Source: Novosphingobium jiangmenense
GTDB lineage: Bacteria; Pseudomonadota; Alphaproteobacteria; Sphingomonadales; Sphingomonadaceae
DNA: 64,000 nucleotides
Reading direction: 5' to 3'
Assembly: GCF_015694345.1 (NCBI RefSeq)
Contig: NZ_JADQDC010000002.1
Coordinates: 434,001 to 498,000, forward strand
Part shown: positions 34,136 to 43,140 of the stretch, piece after piece
Numbering within the stretch: position 1 is the first letter of the stretch
Layout: the number at the start of each line of letters is the position of its first letter
Translations under genes and position numbers: made by a program
The notes under the pieces: model-generated
Told to the model about the DNA's origin: nothing
Database searches by the model: none
The model's input: the letters and a program-made list of their open reading frames with translations, nothing else

Positions 34136-36413
34136 CGACTCCGCTTTGGCGTTGTCCCATTTTGAGAAGCCCCTGACAGAACTCGGCAAATGGTTGAGGA
34201 CGACCGAGAAAATAGCCTTGGCCGACGTCGCAGCCCAGATCGAGCAACGCGCGATAAGTTGCCTCATCCTCGATCCCTTCGGCCACCACCGTCTGCCCGA
34301 GGGCATGGGCCAAGCCGATCGTCGAGCGGATGATGTGGCGCTCGCGGTCATGCGTGAGCAGCTTCGAGACGAAGCGCCGGTCCAGCTTCAGCTCGTCGCT
34401 GGGCAGGTCGGCGAGGTATGCAAGACTTGCTTCGCCGGTACCGAAATCGTCAATCGAAAGCCGGAATCCCATCGCACGAAGCTGCGAGAGGTTCTGAACC
34501 GCTGCCGGGCGATTGCGCACGCTCGATGTTTCGGTGACTTCCACGGTAAGCAGGCGCGGGTCGATGTTCCGGCGGCGCACGATCTCCGCGAAGTTTGCCA
34601 CGAGCGATGGCTTGTCGACCATCTGCGCCGACAGATTTATGCTCATCTGGAAATGACGCCCTTGCGCATTCAGCGCGAGAGCCGCGGTGATCGCTTCGTC
34701 CACCACCCAATAGGTTAAGGCATCGATGCGCCCTGCGCGTTCGGCTTGCAGGATAAAAGCATCTGGCGCGATCGGACCGCGTGTCGGGTGGTTCCAGCGA
34801 ATCAGTGCCTCGGCACCGCATGGCTCTCCGCGGCGCATGTCCCACTGGCTCTGGTACGCCAGCCAGATTTCGCCGTTGCGCAAGCCCTCGTCGATTCGTG
34901 CGTGAAGCGAAAGCTCCCAGCTCGCTTCGGCAAGGCGTTCGGCTTCGAAAAGCTCGACCGAGCGCCCGGAGTTCAGGGCATCGTTGGCACTGGCCAAGGC
35001 CGAATTGACGCGAGTTTGCGCGTCCAGCCCTTCGTTGCGGTCCAGGCCAAAATGGATATTCGTGTCGAAAGTGAACGCGCCGATCTGCAGCGGTGCGGAA
35101 AACAGCGCGCGCAATCCCTCAAGGTGATTGAGTTGCATCTCGAGCGGACGCGCTTCCTCGGTCCATGCAAAGTGGCCGCCCTCGCCGTTGAAGATGGCCT
35201 CGATTCCCGAACCGACCGAAAGGCGTCTTGCGATCTGGCGAGCGCATTCGCCGTGCAGGTCCTTTGGCAGCGTCGCAAGGATCTCCTCGTAGCGACCGAT
35301 CACCGCGACGATCACGTCACGCCCGACTTCGAAGGGATGTGCGCTCAAGGCGAGGAGGTTGGGCAGACCGGAGGTGCTGGTGTGCTGCACCCGGCGCACG
35401 CGCAATTGCCATACGCGCGCACCACCATAAAGACAGAGGCACAGTATGGCCGCGCCGACATCGACGGTGATTCCAATCAACTGGAGCATGGGCGGCAGGA
35501 CGAAGGGCACCGCTGTCGCAGCAGCGTGCAGTGCGACCTTGCGCCGACGCAATGCCATGCGGGATCCAGCGCGGACGATCAGCCAGACCAGCACCAGCAA
35601 GGGCAATTGCCCGAGCGACAATGCGAAGGGCTTGGCGAGACCTGAAGCGCCGGCGATGTCCACAGCCAGCGGGTGCAAACGCCCTTTGCCAAAATACCCG
35701 ATGTTGGGCGCGTTGCCGGCCTGCGTAACCACGACCGTGCGACCGGTGAGCAACCCGGGCGTATAGGCACCGCTGAGCAGCGAATCTTCGCCAACCCTCG
35801 GGATTGAAGCGGGATCGACAAGGAAGTCCGGCTCGAAGGTCTCCTGCGCCCCGGCCTTGGCGCCGGCAAGAACAGCCGCAAAGGTCGGGTAGTCCTTCCC
35901 GTCAACCTTGACTGAATAGGGCGAAGACACCGCATAATCGAGGAAGTTGGCGTTCCACACCGAAACGACCACCGGGGCGACGTCTGACAGGGCACGCGGC
36001 GGCATGCGGAAATCACGGTAGGTAAACTCGTGATCGAGACTGCCGACTGACTGGCTGCGCACGACCAGCGACACGCCCGAGCCAAAGTCCTTGATCGTCT
36101 TCCCCAGCTGGCGGTCACCCGCAACGTCGGCACCATATTTCACCGGGGCGTCGACAAAAACCCGATAAGGCATCTGGCGGCGCACCTGTTCGAGCACGCG
36201 GGCCAGGCGAGGCGACGCTACAGTAGCGGAATCGAGATGTTCACCGTCAGCGCTCAACTCCACTATGACAGTCGAGGCGTTTGCGGGGTGCTGATTCAGC
36301 TTGTACCGGACGTTCCAGAAGACATGGTCGATCGGCGTCAGAAAATCGGTAAACGCCAGCAACGCCGGGATAAGCAGCGCGAGATACAGCGGTGTGCGCA
36401 GTTTCTTCAGCAT
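34131..36413 (-). CDS. CHASE2 - degenerate GGDEF - EAL cyclic-di-GMP phosphodiesterase
   Basis: A 760-residue membrane sensor enzyme. An N-terminal helix (residues 8-24) precedes a CHASE2-like extracytoplasmic domain (about 30-265), then further helices (270-345). A GGDEF-like region (350-490) has NGEGGHFAW where GGDEF should be, so it is unlikely to make c-di-GMP. The EAL domain (500-750) keeps the catalytic set: GAEALIRW, MSINLSAQ, VEVTETS, IDDFGTGEASL, DELKLDRRF, VVAEGIED and GQGYFLGRP. It should hydrolyse c-di-GMP. Its position next to the exopolysaccharide locus suggests control of surface attachment. Confidence 0.92.
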   Translation of the reverse strand: MLKKLRTPLYLALLIPALLAFTDFLTPIDHVFWNVRYKLNQHPANASTVIVELSADGEHLDSATVASPRLARVLEQVRRQMPYRVFVDAPVKYGADVAGDRQLGKTIKDFGSGVSLVVRSQSVGSLDHEFTYRDFRMPPRALSDVAPVVVSVWNANFLDYAVSSPYSVKVDGKDYPTFAAVLAGAKAGAQETFEPDFLVDPASIPRVGEDSLLSGAYTPGLLTGRTVVVTQAGNAPNIGYFGKGRLHPLAVDIAGASGLAKPFALSLGQLPLLVLVWLIVRAGSRMALRRRKVALHAAATAVPFVLPPMLQLIGITVDVGAAILCLCLYGGARVWQLRVRRVQHTSTSGLPNLLALSAHPFEVGRDVIVAVIGRYEEILATLPKDLHGECARQIARRLSVGSGIEAIFNGEGGHFAWTEEARPLEMQLNHLEGLRALFSAPLQIGAFTFDTNIHFGLDRNEGLDAQTRVNSALASANDALNSGRSVELFEAERLAEASWELSLHARIDEGLRNGEIWLAYQSQWDMRRGEPCGAEALIRWNHPTRGPIAPDAFILQAERAGRIDALTYWVVDEAITAALALNAQGRHFQMSINLSAQMVDKPSLVANFAEIVRRRNIDPRLLTVEVTETSSVRNRPAAVQNLSQLRAMGFRLSIDDFGTGEASLAYLADLPSDELKLDRRFVSKLLTHDRERHIIRSTIGLAHALGQTVVAEGIEDEATYRALLDLGCDVGQGYFLGRPQPFAEFCQGLLKMGQRQSGVV

Positions 36414-36495
36414 GGACCCACGGGCGTTGTTTCAACACCGGATTAGTCCGCAATGGTGAAGATCACCTTACCACTTGATCAAACTTAATGCGCGA

Positions 36496-38385
36496 TCAAC
36501 CAAGGCGATCCATAGATTTCTGCAGCATAAGCAGCTGCCAGATCAGGCGGCTGTGGTCCGCCCGGCCCGACAGATGCGCCTGGACGACGAAATCGAGACG
36601 GCCGTTCTCGAACCAGCCTGTCCGGGCCAGGGTATCGCTCCGGGAAAGCCCCATAGCCTCACCGGCCAAGGGTCCCCGCAGCCATTGCGCAATCGGCGTG
36701 ACAAAGCCCATCTTCGGCCGGAACAGCACGTCGTCAGGAAGATAGCGGCGCATGGTCTGCTTGATCAGCCATTTGCCGGTGGTTCCGCGAACCCTCGCCC
36801 GTTCCGGGAGGCGAGCGCCGAACTCGACAAGGCGGTGATCTAGCAGAGGCTCGCGCGCCTCGAGGCTCACGGCCATGCTGGTACGGTCCACCTTGGTGAG
36901 GATATCGCCGGGCATGTAGAACTTGAGGTCGGCGTACTGCGCGCGATCCAGTCCGGAACGCGCCGGGGCGTTCCTCATCAGGTCTACCAGCGATTGCTCC
37001 GCGCGATAATCGCCTCGCAAGCGCTTGAAATCTTGACTGTAAAGCGAATCGCGCAGCTCCGGTGGCGTCACCGCCAAGGCGCGGGCATAGCCTTGCTCAC
37101 CGCTTTCAGCGAGGCTGAGGAACGTTGTCTTGGCCCGCAACGGACGCGGTGCCCAGTCAGCTTTCGGCCACGCGCGACCGAGCGCTCCGAACAATGGCTG
37201 GCGGATCGCCGAGGGTAGCAAGGCCCGCGCCTGTTCCTCGCGGTGCTGGAAGGTCTGGCGGCGGTAACCGGCGAAGGCCTCGTCGGCGCCGTCACCCGAA
37301 AGGGCCACGGTGACATGCTCCCGGGCCAATTCGCAGACGCGGAAGGTCGGCAAGGCCGAGGCATCGGCAAAGGGTTCGTCGAACATGCCCGCGAGCCGGT
37401 CGACCAAGGAATAATCGTCCGCCGAAACGGTGCGTTTCCTGTGCTGCGTATGATACTGCGCGGCAATACGGTCGGCGTAGGCGGTTTCATCGAGCGCACC
37501 GACGTCGAAGCCGATCGAGCAGGTCTTGACCGGAGTGGCGCTCGCCTCGGCCATCAGGGCGACGACGCTGGAGCTGTCCACACCACCCGACAGGAAAGCG
37601 CCCAGCGGAACGTCTGCCAGCATGCGCGAGGTGACGGCTTCACGCATGTGGTGCAGGAGATGCGCTTCGAGGTCTTGCGCGCTGCCCTTGGTGCGATCGG
37701 CGAAGGACACGTCCCACCACTGCACCGGCGCTGGCGGCGGTGCATCGGGGCGGAGCAGTTGGTAATGCCCGGCCGGCAGCTTCTCGACGCCCTTGAGGAT
37801 CGAGCGATGGTCCGGCACGTAACCCCAGGCGAGATAATCCTCGACCGCCAGCGGATCGATCTCGCGCCGCAGCGAGGGGTGTGCGAGCAAGGCCTTGAGT
37901 TCGGACCCGAAGATCACCGCGCCGTCGGACAGGCGCGCGGTGAACAGCGGCTTCACGCCAAAACGATCGCGCGCAAGCAGCGTGGTGCGCTGGCGCAGAT
38001 CGTGAAGCGCGAAGGCGAACATGCCGTGCAGCCTCGGCAGGCAGTCGACGCCCCAATGGCGCCAGGCCTCGAGGATCACCTCGGTATCGCCATCGGTACG
38101 GAAGGTGGCACCGAGTGCCTGAAGATCCTTGCGCAACTCTCTGAAATTATAGATTTCACCGTTGAATACGATCACCGCATCCTGTTCGGCGGCGATCATT
38201 GGCTGCGGAGAGCCGGCAAGGTCGATGATCGAGAGGCGGCGGTGACCGAGGCCTACGCCGGGGGCGGTCCAGACGCCTTCACCATCCGGGCCGCGGTGCG
38301 CGATGGCATCGCACATGCGCCGGACGCGGTCGGGGTCGACGGGCTTGAGGCCCTCGGTGTGGACGATACCGGCAATTCCGCACAT
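36496..38385 (-). CDS. XrtA-associated asparagine-synthase-like amidotransferase
   Basis: A 629-residue protein with an N-terminal class II glutaminase domain starting at Cys2 (MCGIAGIVHTEG, then AHRGPDGEGVW and VIVFNGEIYNFRELR) and a synthetase domain with the ATP-pyrophosphatase loop FLSGGVDSSSVVALMAEA. It belongs with the amidotransferases of exosortase loci (family TIGR03108), thought to amidate sugars or acids of the exopolysaccharide. The start at 38385 puts Cys2 in place; the longer frame upstream lies in the xrtA gene out of phase. It is the last gene of the minus-strand locus, 11 bases after xrtA. Confidence 0.93.
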   Translation of the reverse strand: MCGIAGIVHTEGLKPVDPDRVRRMCDAIAHRGPDGEGVWTAPGVGLGHRRLSIIDLAGSPQPMIAAEQDAVIVFNGEIYNFRELRKDLQALGATFRTDGDTEVILEAWRHWGVDCLPRLHGMFAFALHDLRQRTTLLARDRFGVKPLFTARLSDGAVIFGSELKALLAHPSLRREIDPLAVEDYLAWGYVPDHRSILKGVEKLPAGHYQLLRPDAPPPAPVQWWDVSFADRTKGSAQDLEAHLLHHMREAVTSRMLADVPLGAFLSGGVDSSSVVALMAEASATPVKTCSIGFDVGALDETAYADRIAAQYHTQHRKRTVSADDYSLVDRLAGMFDEPFADASALPTFRVCELAREHVTVALSGDGADEAFAGYRRQTFQHREEQARALLPSAIRQPLFGALGRAWPKADWAPRPLRAKTTFLSLAESGEQGYARALAVTPPELRDSLYSQDFKRLRGDYRAEQSLVDLMRNAPARSGLDRAQYADLKFYMPGDILTKVDRTSMAVSLEAREPLLDHRLVEFGARLPERARVRGTTGKWLIKQTMRRYLPDDVLFRPKMGFVTPIAQWLRGPLAGEAMGLSRSDTLARTGWFENGRLDFVVQAHLSGRADHSRLIWQLLMLQKSMDRLG

Positions 38386-38396
38386 GCGAACGCAGC

Positions 38397-39965
38397 CTAG
38401 CGACCGGACGCCACGCGGTCCATCCACGCATCGAGCGGACCAGTGGCGTCGATGAAGGCGCGCAGGGATTGATCGGCAGCGGGCTGGCCGGGAATGCCAT
38501 CTTCCGAGGACAGGATGAGCGCTGCCGTCGTCTGCTCCCGCAGCAGCAGGCGATCGAGAATATTCTGCAGTTTCAGGTGGCTGTTGCTTCCGGTGAAGAG
38601 ATTGCCTGAGCGATAGAATGTCTCCGCCAGGCGATGGACCGGGCCTGCGGTCTGGATGCGTTCGGCCTGTCCGCCTGCCACCGGCGGGGACGAGCGCTCC
38701 CACGCCCAACCGCTGTCCAAGGGAATCGCGCCCTGCCCGAAGCCGCCAGCCTCATGGCCGTCGCCTTGGGTGGCGTAGAGTGCGAAGGATACGTCGACGA
38801 CATGCCCGGAGCGATCACGGAAACGGCCGAGCAGCACGTGCGAGGCGCCGGTGTGGAGCGGCTTCCATGCGGCCTGTGGCGCATAGTCGATCTGTCTCCA
38901 GCCGGGGATCTGCGGGAAATCGATCCGGGCGGGGACCTGCGCTTCCATGCGGTTGGCCCACGCACCCCAGCCGGTGAAGACCAGAGCAAGCGCCGCCATG
39001 CCGACGAGAGCGCCAGCGGGGCGGATCGACAGTGCGGCAAGCCCGGCAAGCAACGGATTCCCGGCGATCGCTTCGGCATCGACCATGCGATCGTCGATGC
39101 CGCGATCGAAAAAGCGCCAGGCCAGCGCCATGACCAGTGCCATGACGACGGCGAAGAAGATCCAGCCGTAGAAGATGTGGTCGAACCCGGCGGCGAACGC
39201 GATGCCGCGATGCTCGGCGATGAAGATCGTGCCCCAAGCGCGCACACCGTTGGCGAGGATCGGCATGGCCACGCTCAGCGCCATGAAGGCAGCGCGGCGG
39301 CTCCACGAGGCGAAGCAGACATTGGCGACAAGGGCGCCATAGGCGATCATCGCGATCAGGAATTTCACGCCAGAGCAGGCCTCGGCGACCTCGAAGTAAC
39401 CGCCCGGCGTGGTGATGAACACGCCTTCGATGTGGGCGGGGACATTGGCAAGATCGAGCAGCGCCATGGTGATGCGCGCGGTGATTGTCTGCAGCGCCGG
39501 GATCAGTTCGTCGCCAGCGGGCACCAGGAACAGCATGTAGGCGAGCGGAAAGAGCAAGGCTGCCGAGACGCGCGGGCCGAGCAGGGTCAATACGCTCGCC
39601 TGCGCCATAAGCACGACGCCGAGCTGGGTGGCGAGCGAGAGGCCTGCGAAATCACCGAGGAGCCAGAGGAAGCCTGCGCCTGCAAACAGGACCAGTCCTG
39701 GCCACCAGCCTTGCGGCACCAGCTTCTCCACTTCCTTCCAGCGGAGCGAGATCAGCCAGCCGAGGATGAAGGGGATCAGCAGGACGTGGTTGTAGGTCGA
39801 GCTGTCCCACCATTGCAGGAACATCGCCTGCCAGTCGGATGCGAAGAGCGCGATGTTTCCGGCCCAGGCGAGCGCGAGCATCGACAAGGCACGCTTCCAG
39901 GTCGCAGGCAGGCTCGCCCAGCCACGCGCGAGCGGAGCTTTCAGGGCGACGTCAGGCCGCGACAC
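38397..39965 (-). CDS. xrtA: exosortase A fused to an EpsI domain
   Basis: A 522-residue polytopic membrane protein. The exosortase domain (residues 1 to about 300) carries the catalytic Cys197 in EACSGVKFL, Arg242 in NGVRAWGTIF and His263 in FDHIFYGW. XrtA recognises PEP-CTERM tails and transfers the cleaved proteins outward. After a further helix near 315-335 comes an EpsI-type domain (about 340-522; WRQIDYAP, FALYATQGDGHEAGGFGQG), often a separate gene elsewhere. Its start overlaps the glycosyltransferase gene by 14 bases. Confidence 0.95.
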   Translation of the reverse strand: MSRPDVALKAPLARGWASLPATWKRALSMLALAWAGNIALFASDWQAMFLQWWDSSTYNHVLLIPFILGWLISLRWKEVEKLVPQGWWPGLVLFAGAGFLWLLGDFAGLSLATQLGVVLMAQASVLTLLGPRVSAALLFPLAYMLFLVPAGDELIPALQTITARITMALLDLANVPAHIEGVFITTPGGYFEVAEACSGVKFLIAMIAYGALVANVCFASWSRRAAFMALSVAMPILANGVRAWGTIFIAEHRGIAFAAGFDHIFYGWIFFAVVMALVMALAWRFFDRGIDDRMVDAEAIAGNPLLAGLAALSIRPAGALVGMAALALVFTGWGAWANRMEAQVPARIDFPQIPGWRQIDYAPQAAWKPLHTGASHVLLGRFRDRSGHVVDVSFALYATQGDGHEAGGFGQGAIPLDSGWAWERSSPPVAGGQAERIQTAGPVHRLAETFYRSGNLFTGSNSHLKLQNILDRLLLREQTTAALILSSEDGIPGQPAADQSLRAFIDATGPLDAWMDRVASGR

Positions 39966-41181
39966 GCGAGCCCTTGAGGCCGGACAGGCCTAGCAGGTCG
40001 GCCAGCGGGGCAAGCACCCCTGCCCAACCGCACTTCTCTACGACGAAAGCGCGGGCGGACTGGCCGATGGTGGCGGCGCGCACCTTGTCGTGGAGCAGAC
40101 TGAGCGCCGCCTTCGCGAGGGCTTCAGTGCCATTGGCGACGACCAGTTCCTGCCCGTCACGCGCGGGGATGCCGGTGGCGGCTTCGGGCGTGGCGAGGAC
40201 CGGGCGGGCCATGGCCATGGCTTCGAGCACCTTGTTCTGCACACCGCGCGCGATAGTCAGCGGCGCGACGACGAGGTCGGCTCCGGAGAGCCAAGGACGC
40301 ACATCGATCACTGCGCCGGTGACGAGGGTGCCGTGAACGCCTTCGAGCGAGCGCACGGCGAGCGTCGGGGCGCGGCCGACGACATTGAAGCGGGCTTGCG
40401 GGAAGACAGCGCGGATCTGCGGCATGACTTCGCGGGCGAACATCTCCACCGCGGCAACGTTGGGTGGGTAGTCCATCTGCCCGGTGAAGGTCAGGTGCGG
40501 CCCCTCACCCGCGAGTTCCGGCGCGGGCGGCATGCCCTCAGGGTCGAAGAATTCGGTGTCGATGCCATTGCCGAGCGCGAGGATGACGGGGTCGGGGCCG
40601 GGAGCGAGCCGCTGGCGGAACAGCGTGGCTTCCTCGGGCGTGACCAGCAGGCTGGCGCTGGCGCGACGGGCCGTCTCGCTTTCGAAGCGGGACAGTAGCC
40701 GGGCTTCGCGGGTGTAGAGCAGCCCAAGCGGAAAGCGTGCCTGCTGCGCGTATGCTTCGAACTTGGCCGAATCCACGTCGACGAAGTCCATCAAGACACG
40801 GCCCGCAAAGCTGGCCGGAACATACTGCGCCATCTGGCCGGAGAAGACGTAGATCGCCGAGATCGGCCGGGTGGCGAGAAGCCTTGCCACAAAGGCCGAG
40901 ATGCGCTTGTCGGCGAAAGCGGTCAGGCTGACCGGCTTGCCCGAGGCGAGCGCGTCCAGCCCGGCGACTTTCAGCGTGCGCGAGCGGCGGACGAGGCAAT
41001 AGGAGGCGGCAACAGCGGCAAGATCGGGCTCGTGCCCCATGTCGCCCTCGTCATCGGCGAAGCAGGCGACGTGGACTGGCGCCAGACCCGCGATATGGCG
41101 CAGCACATGACACGAACGAATCTTGTCGCCGCGATCGGGCGGGAACGGGATGCGGTGGGCGAGGAACAGGACTTCGCTCAT
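39952..41181 (-). CDS. XrtA-associated glycosyltransferase (TIGR03087 type)
   Basis: A 409-residue GT-B glycosyltransferase. The N-terminal domain starts with EVLFLAHRIPFPPDRGDKIR, typical of the exosortase-linked sugar transferases, and the C-terminal domain has LTFTGQMDYPPNVAAVEMF and the donor-site stretch VVAPLTIARGVQNKVLEAMAM. It probably adds a sugar to the lipid-linked exopolysaccharide repeat. The start at 41181 overlaps the FemAB-like gene in an ATGA; a 78-codon upstream extension lies within that gene in another phase and is rejected. Confidence 0.92.
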   Translation of the reverse strand: MSEVLFLAHRIPFPPDRGDKIRSCHVLRHIAGLAPVHVACFADDEGDMGHEPDLAAVAASYCLVRRSRTLKVAGLDALASGKPVSLTAFADKRISAFVARLLATRPISAIYVFSGQMAQYVPASFAGRVLMDFVDVDSAKFEAYAQQARFPLGLLYTREARLLSRFESETARRASASLLVTPEEATLFRQRLAPGPDPVILALGNGIDTEFFDPEGMPPAPELAGEGPHLTFTGQMDYPPNVAAVEMFAREVMPQIRAVFPQARFNVVGRAPTLAVRSLEGVHGTLVTGAVIDVRPWLSGADLVVAPLTIARGVQNKVLEAMAMARPVLATPEAATGIPARDGQELVVANGTEALAKAALSLLHDKVRAATIGQSARAFVVEKCGWAGVLAPLADLLGLSGLKGSRVAA

Positions 41182-42233
41182 GCCAGCCCTTGCGCGATGA
41201 GCGGGCCGAGGCGGTTGGCGAGACCGAGCGGCAGCTTCTGCCACAATGCGATCTTGGCCTTGTAGCGCGGGCTGAGCGGATTGACGTCGCGCGGGGCCTG
41301 CCCATTGGCCGTCCACGTCGCATAGGCCAGCGGCTCCGGCGTGAAGCCCCAGTTGCGCTTGAAGTGATAGGCGCCGGTATTGACCTTCGAGCGGCCGAAA
41401 TCGAACCGGTCGCATCCCCGCGCTCGAGCGTGGTTCATCAGCGCGTAGTACATGACGTCATTGGCGCGCATGGTCCGCGCCGCGAAGGTGCCGCCGCCCC
41501 AGTAGGGCATGACCGCGCCGCGGTGGTAGAGGCTCAGCACCGATGCGAGAGGCTGACCCTCGTGGAGCACGGTCAGGATATCGGCTTGGCCGCCGAAGCT
41601 ATCCAGCACCATATCAAACAGGCGCTTCGGGAACACCGGCGTGCCGAGTTTGCGCACGGATTCGGCGTAGACAGCGTAGTGCATGGCGCTGTCTTCGGCG
41701 CTGCTGCCAACCCGCACCTCCATGCCATGCCCAAGCCCCCGCCGCACTTCGGCGCGCTGTTTGCGCGGGATGGCCAGGAGTTGCGCTTCGTCGTCGGCAG
41801 CCAGGGCGATGACGAAACCGGCGTGGCTGCCGGTCTTGACATGCCAGCCCTCCCCCTCCGGCAAGGGGCCACCACGAAGTTCGAGCGTCGGGCAGTTGAG
41901 GCGCACCGCCAGTTCCTGCGCGGCCACGAACAGCGCAGCATCCCCCTCGCCCACGACGCCGCCGCCAACGCCAAAGCCGGTCGAAACCAGCGCGCGGCCG
42001 AACAGCGGGGAGTGAACTTCGTGCAATGGCAAGACAGCGCGGATCGCACCGTCCTGTTCCGAAAGCAGGATGTGCGAGCGGTGGCCGGTTGAGCGCTCTA
42101 CTGCGTCGAGCCATTCCAGCCGTTGGAACGCGGTCGTATCCGGATGATCGGACAGGAACCGGGCAACCGCCGCATGGTCACCGGGATCAGCCCGGCGCGC
42201 CACAGCGCTGGAAGGAAAGAACGGCGCGTTCAT
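41178..42233 (-). CDS. XrtA-associated FemAB-like protein
   Basis: A 351-residue protein of the FemAB/GNAT-like superfamily (TIGR03019 type), members of which transfer aminoacyl or acyl groups to cell-surface polymers. Supporting features are the paired GNAT folds, with KQRAEVRRGLGHGMEVRV and the end GCDRFDFGRSKVNTGAYHFKRNWGF. The acceptor and donor are unknown. It overlaps the deacetylase gene upstream and the glycosyltransferase gene downstream by 4 bases each. Confidence 0.9.
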   Translation of the reverse strand: MNAPFFPSSAVARRADPGDHAAVARFLSDHPDTTAFQRLEWLDAVERSTGHRSHILLSEQDGAIRAVLPLHEVHSPLFGRALVSTGFGVGGGVVGEGDAALFVAAQELAVRLNCPTLELRGGPLPEGEGWHVKTGSHAGFVIALAADDEAQLLAIPRKQRAEVRRGLGHGMEVRVGSSAEDSAMHYAVYAESVRKLGTPVFPKRLFDMVLDSFGGQADILTVLHEGQPLASVLSLYHRGAVMPYWGGGTFAARTMRANDVMYYALMNHARARGCDRFDFGRSKVNTGAYHFKRNWGFTPEPLAYATWTANGQAPRDVNPLSPRYKAKIALWQKLPLGLANRLGPLIAQGLA

Positions 42234-43117
42234 GCCGCGCGGCTCAGTGGGGTTCGCGCCGCCTCGATGGCAGCGACTTCGTCCATTCGGCCCCAGCGGA
42301 ATTCGCGCACCAGCCGGGCCAGCTTTGCCGCCATGACATCGAGATTGGTGTAATGGCGCAGCTTCGACTTGAGCGGCGCGGCTGGCGGACGCGGCTGATC
42401 GGGGTCAATTTCCCACGGGTGGAAGTAGAACGCCGCCGGACGGTCATCGCGTTCGTTGACCTGCCGGATCGCCCAGCGCGACACGGCATAAGGCAGCAGC
42501 CGGAAGAACCCGCCACCCCCCGCCGCCATGCGACGCCCGGCGACCTCGGCAGTGGTGACCGGAATCTCGATCAGTTCCGCGCCCTCAACCGGACGGAAGG
42601 CAAAGCGCGGAGCCTCGCGCCAGCCATAGTGGTCATGCACGATCGGCGCGACCGAGGAGGAATAGACATAGCCCTGCTCGGCCAGCACCTCGTGCGCCCA
42701 CGGCGTGCGCGCATCGATGGAGAAACTCGGGGCGCGATAGCCGATGACGCGTTGGCCGGTCACGTCCTCCAGCATCTTGCGCGCGCTTTCGATGTCAGCG
42801 GCAAAGGCTTCACGGCCCAAGGTAAATACACGCGCGTGGTCCCAGCCATGGCTGGCGATCTCGTGGCCTGCTGCGGCAATTCGGCGCATCATCGCGGGAT
42901 AGCGTTCGGCAATCCAGCCAAGCGTGAAGAAGGTGCCCTTCACATCCGCTTCCTCGAACAGTGCGAGAATCTGCTGGCAATTGCGTTCGACCCGGCAATC
43001 GAGCCCGTCCCAGTCGGCGCGGTCGATCACGGTTTCGAACGCGCCGACCTGGAACCAGTCCTCGACGTCGACCGAGAGTCCGTTCAACACCCGGCCGTTC
43101 AGCACCCCGGACGGCAT
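42230..43117 (-). CDS. XrtA-associated polysaccharide deacetylase
   Basis: A 295-residue NodB-type deacetylase (TIGR03006 type). The metal Asp is in LSVDVEDWFQ, followed by VKGTFFTLGWIAERYP, the metal His pair in HEIASHGWDHARV, YRAPSFSID and the His in FYFHPWEIDPDQP. It would remove N-acetyl groups from the exopolysaccharide or its precursor. No signal peptide is seen. The start at 43117 is preceded by AAGGGG 7 bases away; the longer frame begins inside the ATPase gene. Confidence 0.93.
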   Translation of the reverse strand: MPSGVLNGRVLNGLSVDVEDWFQVGAFETVIDRADWDGLDCRVERNCQQILALFEEADVKGTFFTLGWIAERYPAMMRRIAAAGHEIASHGWDHARVFTLGREAFAADIESARKMLEDVTGQRVIGYRAPSFSIDARTPWAHEVLAEQGYVYSSSVAPIVHDHYGWREAPRFAFRPVEGAELIEIPVTTAEVAGRRMAAGGGGFFRLLPYAVSRWAIRQVNERDDRPAAFYFHPWEIDPDQPRPPAAPLKSKLRHYTNLDVMAAKLARLVREFRWGRMDEVAAIEAARTPLSRAA

Positions 43118-43140
43118 TGCTTTACCCCTTGTGGCGTCGC

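Noticed and set aside
36454..36482. Operators between the asparagine-synthase-like and EAL genes (GGTGA-AGA-TCACC and TTGATCAA)
   Set aside because: Both are short palindromes expected by chance and lie downstream of the EAL start in an 82-base gap; no further support.
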